The notes under the pieces: model-generated | What the model was told of the DNA's origin: nothing | What the model saw: only the letters and a program-made list of their open reading frames with translations | The model's database searches: none | Position numbers and translations under genes: made by a program | Shown: positions 46,281 through 48,288 of the stretch, piece by piece | Layout: each line of letters begins with the position of its first letter | Numbering within the stretch: the stretch's first letter is position 1 | Assembly: GCA_018826075.1 (NCBI GenBank) | Contig: JAHKAJ010000017.1 | Coordinates: 1-48,288 of the forward strand | Direction of reading: 5' to 3' | From: Candidatus Omnitrophota bacterium | GTDB lineage: Bacteria; Omnitrophota; Gorgyraeia; Duberdicusellales; 4484-171 | DNA: 48,288 nt

Positions 46281-47909
46281 CCTCGGCATATTGTGATAAT
46301 TGTCTAGTTTAAGCGAAAAGGCAATATCAAAATTATCAGCGCAGTTGATCACTTCTAAAATTTCCTTATCGTAAACCATTCCTTCGAGAGTCCTTTTGCC
46401 GTCACTCAACCAGATTGAAAACCAAGAATTTATTTTCTTAGGAGAACTTTTTTTGAAAATACCCTTAGCGGCAAAAAACGGAAGAGGATTTCCTTCACCA
46501 TAAGGCTTTAATTCTTCGACGGCTTCGACCAGCCCAATATCGATATCCTCAAAAGACAGCCAGCTATCTATATCTAACACCGGTATGAATTCTTCGGGGC
46601 CCAAACTTTCTTCAATTAACAAATTGATCTTTTCTTTGAAATTTTCCAGTTCGCCTTTATCTATCTGGACTCCGGCTGCCTTACGGTGGCCACCGTATTC
46701 AATAAGCGAATCAGCACACTTATCCAACATTTCTAAAATATGCACACTCTGAATAGAGCGAGCAGAACCTTTGCCGATATCGTGATCAAAAGAAATAACA
46801 AATGAGGGGCGCGAGTATTTATCTGCCAGGCGGGAAGCAACAATGCCTAATACTCCGGGGTGCCAATTCTCTCCGGAAACCACTATCGCCGCCGGCTGGT
46901 CAAAGTTTTTCTGGATTCGCTGTTCGGCTTCTTTTAAGATCTGGACTTCGATGTTTTTACGCAATTGATTGTATTCACTAAGCTGCTTTGCCAATTTATC
47001 AGCCCGGGATTGGTCTTCAGTCAAAAATAAATCAAAAGATTCCTGAGCGTGAGCCACTCTACCCGATGCATTGATCCTGGGCCCTAAGATATAGCCGACA
47101 TGAAAAATATCAATGTTCTCCTGGCGGATGCCGGAAACTTTACAAAGAGCTTTTATTGCCACTCGTTTAGTAGACTTAAGGGCTAAAAGGCCCTCCTTAA
47201 GTAAAACCCGGTTTTCTCCAGATAAAGGAACTACATCACAGATTAAAGATAAGGCTACCAGATCCAAAACTTGATAACTGGGGTCTCCGGTCAAAACTTG
47301 AAGAAATTTAAAAGCCAGGGCGGCTGCACTTAAATCCGCAAAGGGGTAACTTGAATCCTTCCTTTTGGGGTTTACCAAAACAAAGTCAAAAACCCGGTCA
47401 TCTTTTAAATAATGATGATCGATCACAATAGTCTCTATCCCCAAAGACCGGGCCAGTCCAATTTCTTGATAACTGTTAGTACCGCAGTCAAAAGCAATGA
47501 TTAAACTTACTCCGTCCTCCTTTGCTTTCAAAACCGCTTCTTTATTTAAACCATAGCCTTCCTTTACCCGGTGAGGGATGTAAAACGAGAATATCTCGGA
47601 AAAATTCTTAGCATATTCATAAAAGATGGCTAGAGAAGTGATTCCATCCACATCGTAGTCGCCGAAAACTAAAACTTTTTCCCGGCCGGAAACTGCTTTT
47701 TTTACTCTTTGCTTAGCTTTTTCGATATCGGGAAGCAGACTGGCATCGTGAAAATCAAGCCGGGAAGATCTTAGAAAATAATCGAAGTCTCCCTCTGATA
47801 ACCCGCGGTTAATCAGCAGTTGGACTACGATCGGGTCAAGGTTATGTCTTCCGGCCAACTCTCTGATCTGAGGGTCAGTTTTTTTTATTTTCCAGGTCTT
47901 TGGCTTCAT
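46239..47909 (-). CDS. recJ: single-stranded-DNA-specific exonuclease RecJ
   Basis: VLVFGDYDVDGITSLAIFY, IVIDHH, GGHRKAAGVQ. Confidence 0.95.
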   Translation of the reverse strand: MKPKTWKIKKTDPQIRELAGRHNLDPIVVQLLINRGLSEGDFDYFLRSSRLDFHDASLLPDIEKAKQRVKKAVSGREKVLVFGDYDVDGITSLAIFYEYAKNFSEIFSFYIPHRVKEGYGLNKEAVLKAKEDGVSLIIAFDCGTNSYQEIGLARSLGIETIVIDHHYLKDDRVFDFVLVNPKRKDSSYPFADLSAAALAFKFLQVLTGDPSYQVLDLVALSLICDVVPLSGENRVLLKEGLLALKSTKRVAIKALCKVSGIRQENIDIFHVGYILGPRINASGRVAHAQESFDLFLTEDQSRADKLAKQLSEYNQLRKNIEVQILKEAEQRIQKNFDQPAAIVVSGENWHPGVLGIVASRLADKYSRPSFVISFDHDIGKGSARSIQSVHILEMLDKCADSLIEYGGHRKAAGVQIDKGELENFKEKINLLIEESLGPEEFIPVLDIDSWLSFEDIDIGLVEAVEELKPYGEGNPLPFFAAKGIFKKSSPKKINSWFSIWLSDGKRTLEGMVYDKEILEVINCADNFDIAFSLKLDNYHNMPRLVIRDCRLSRGEG

Positions 47910-48288
47910 TACATCTTCTTAGCCGGGGTTATTCCTAAAAGAATGAGGCCGCAATGAAAGACTATCCGCACGGCTCGTAAGAGGTTTAAGCGGCTTTGGG
48001 TTATATTTTGGTCATCGTCGATAACTCTGACTTTTTCGTAAAACTTATGAAAGTTTGCGGCTAAATTTTTTAAAAATTCGATTATGAATACCGGCTCTAA
48101 AGTATAGTAGGACTTTTCCAGGCAATAGGAAAATTGTAAGAGAGAACGCAGGAGATTCAACTCCTCTTGGTCCTTAAGTAACAAGCTGTATTTAGGGTCA
48201 AACGGCAAAGCTTTGGCTTTTTTAAAAATACTTTCGATCCGGGCACAGACATACTGGATATAATACAGAGGGTTGTCAAAAGAAGTGG
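47909..48288 (-). CDS. argS: arginyl-tRNA synthetase C-terminal part (5' end beyond window)
   Basis: Frame extends beyond 48208 to the window edge: TSFDNPLYYIQYVCARIESIFKKAKALPFDP..., typical ArgS anticodon-binding domain. Confidence 0.88.
   Translation of the reverse strand, partial: TSFDNPLYYIQYVCARIESIFKKAKALPFDPKYSLLLKDQEELNLLRSLLQFSYCLEKSYYTLEPVFIIEFLKNLAANFHKFYEKVRVIDDDQNITQSRLNLLRAVRIVFHCGLILLGITPAKKM

Noticed and set aside
47909-48208. 99-aa stand-alone protein
   Set aside because: Frame continues to the window edge; it is the ArgS C-terminus, and the listed start is an internal TTG
1-48288. CRISPR array, phage or defence island
   Set aside because: No spaced short direct-repeat array, cas-like ORFs, phage structural genes or restriction-modification genes seen

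Overview
AT-rich, gene-dense bacterial chromosome segment, mostly housekeeping, Gram-negative (lpxB, lptE, an LpxL-type acyltransferase, msbA-type transporter). Gene content suggests an uncultivated PVC/Omnitrophota-like lineage; this is an inference, since no phylogeny was run. Most genes are on the minus strand in long compact operons. One runs rpsB-tsf-pyrH-frr-tRNA(Lys,Leu,Gly)-EIIA-yvcK-HPr-ptsI-nucleotidyltransferase-pheA-hisC; the others include a cell-envelope/secA/prfB block, murJ-uvrC-ogt, and tRNA-Ala-nfo-leuS-comEA-comEC. The strongest non-routine observations are: (1) a clear cyclic-di-GMP-I (GEMM-I) riboswitch with a following intrinsic terminator ahead of a small exported protein of the exosortase-associated TIGR04073 type; (2) a recurrent arrangement in which the -10 box lies only 6-9 nt before the start codon, predicting leaderless mRNAs for at least six genes; (3) a tandem NrdR-box-like pair 31 bp apart upstream of the B12-dependent ribonucleotide reductase; (4) a RAYT/REP-type transposase bracketed by 30-bp near-identical palindromic direct repeats; (5) a 138-bp segment downstream of tRNA-Leu(CAA) bounded by a 15-bp duplication of the tRNA 3' end. 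No CRISPR array, rRNA operon or prophage is evident.
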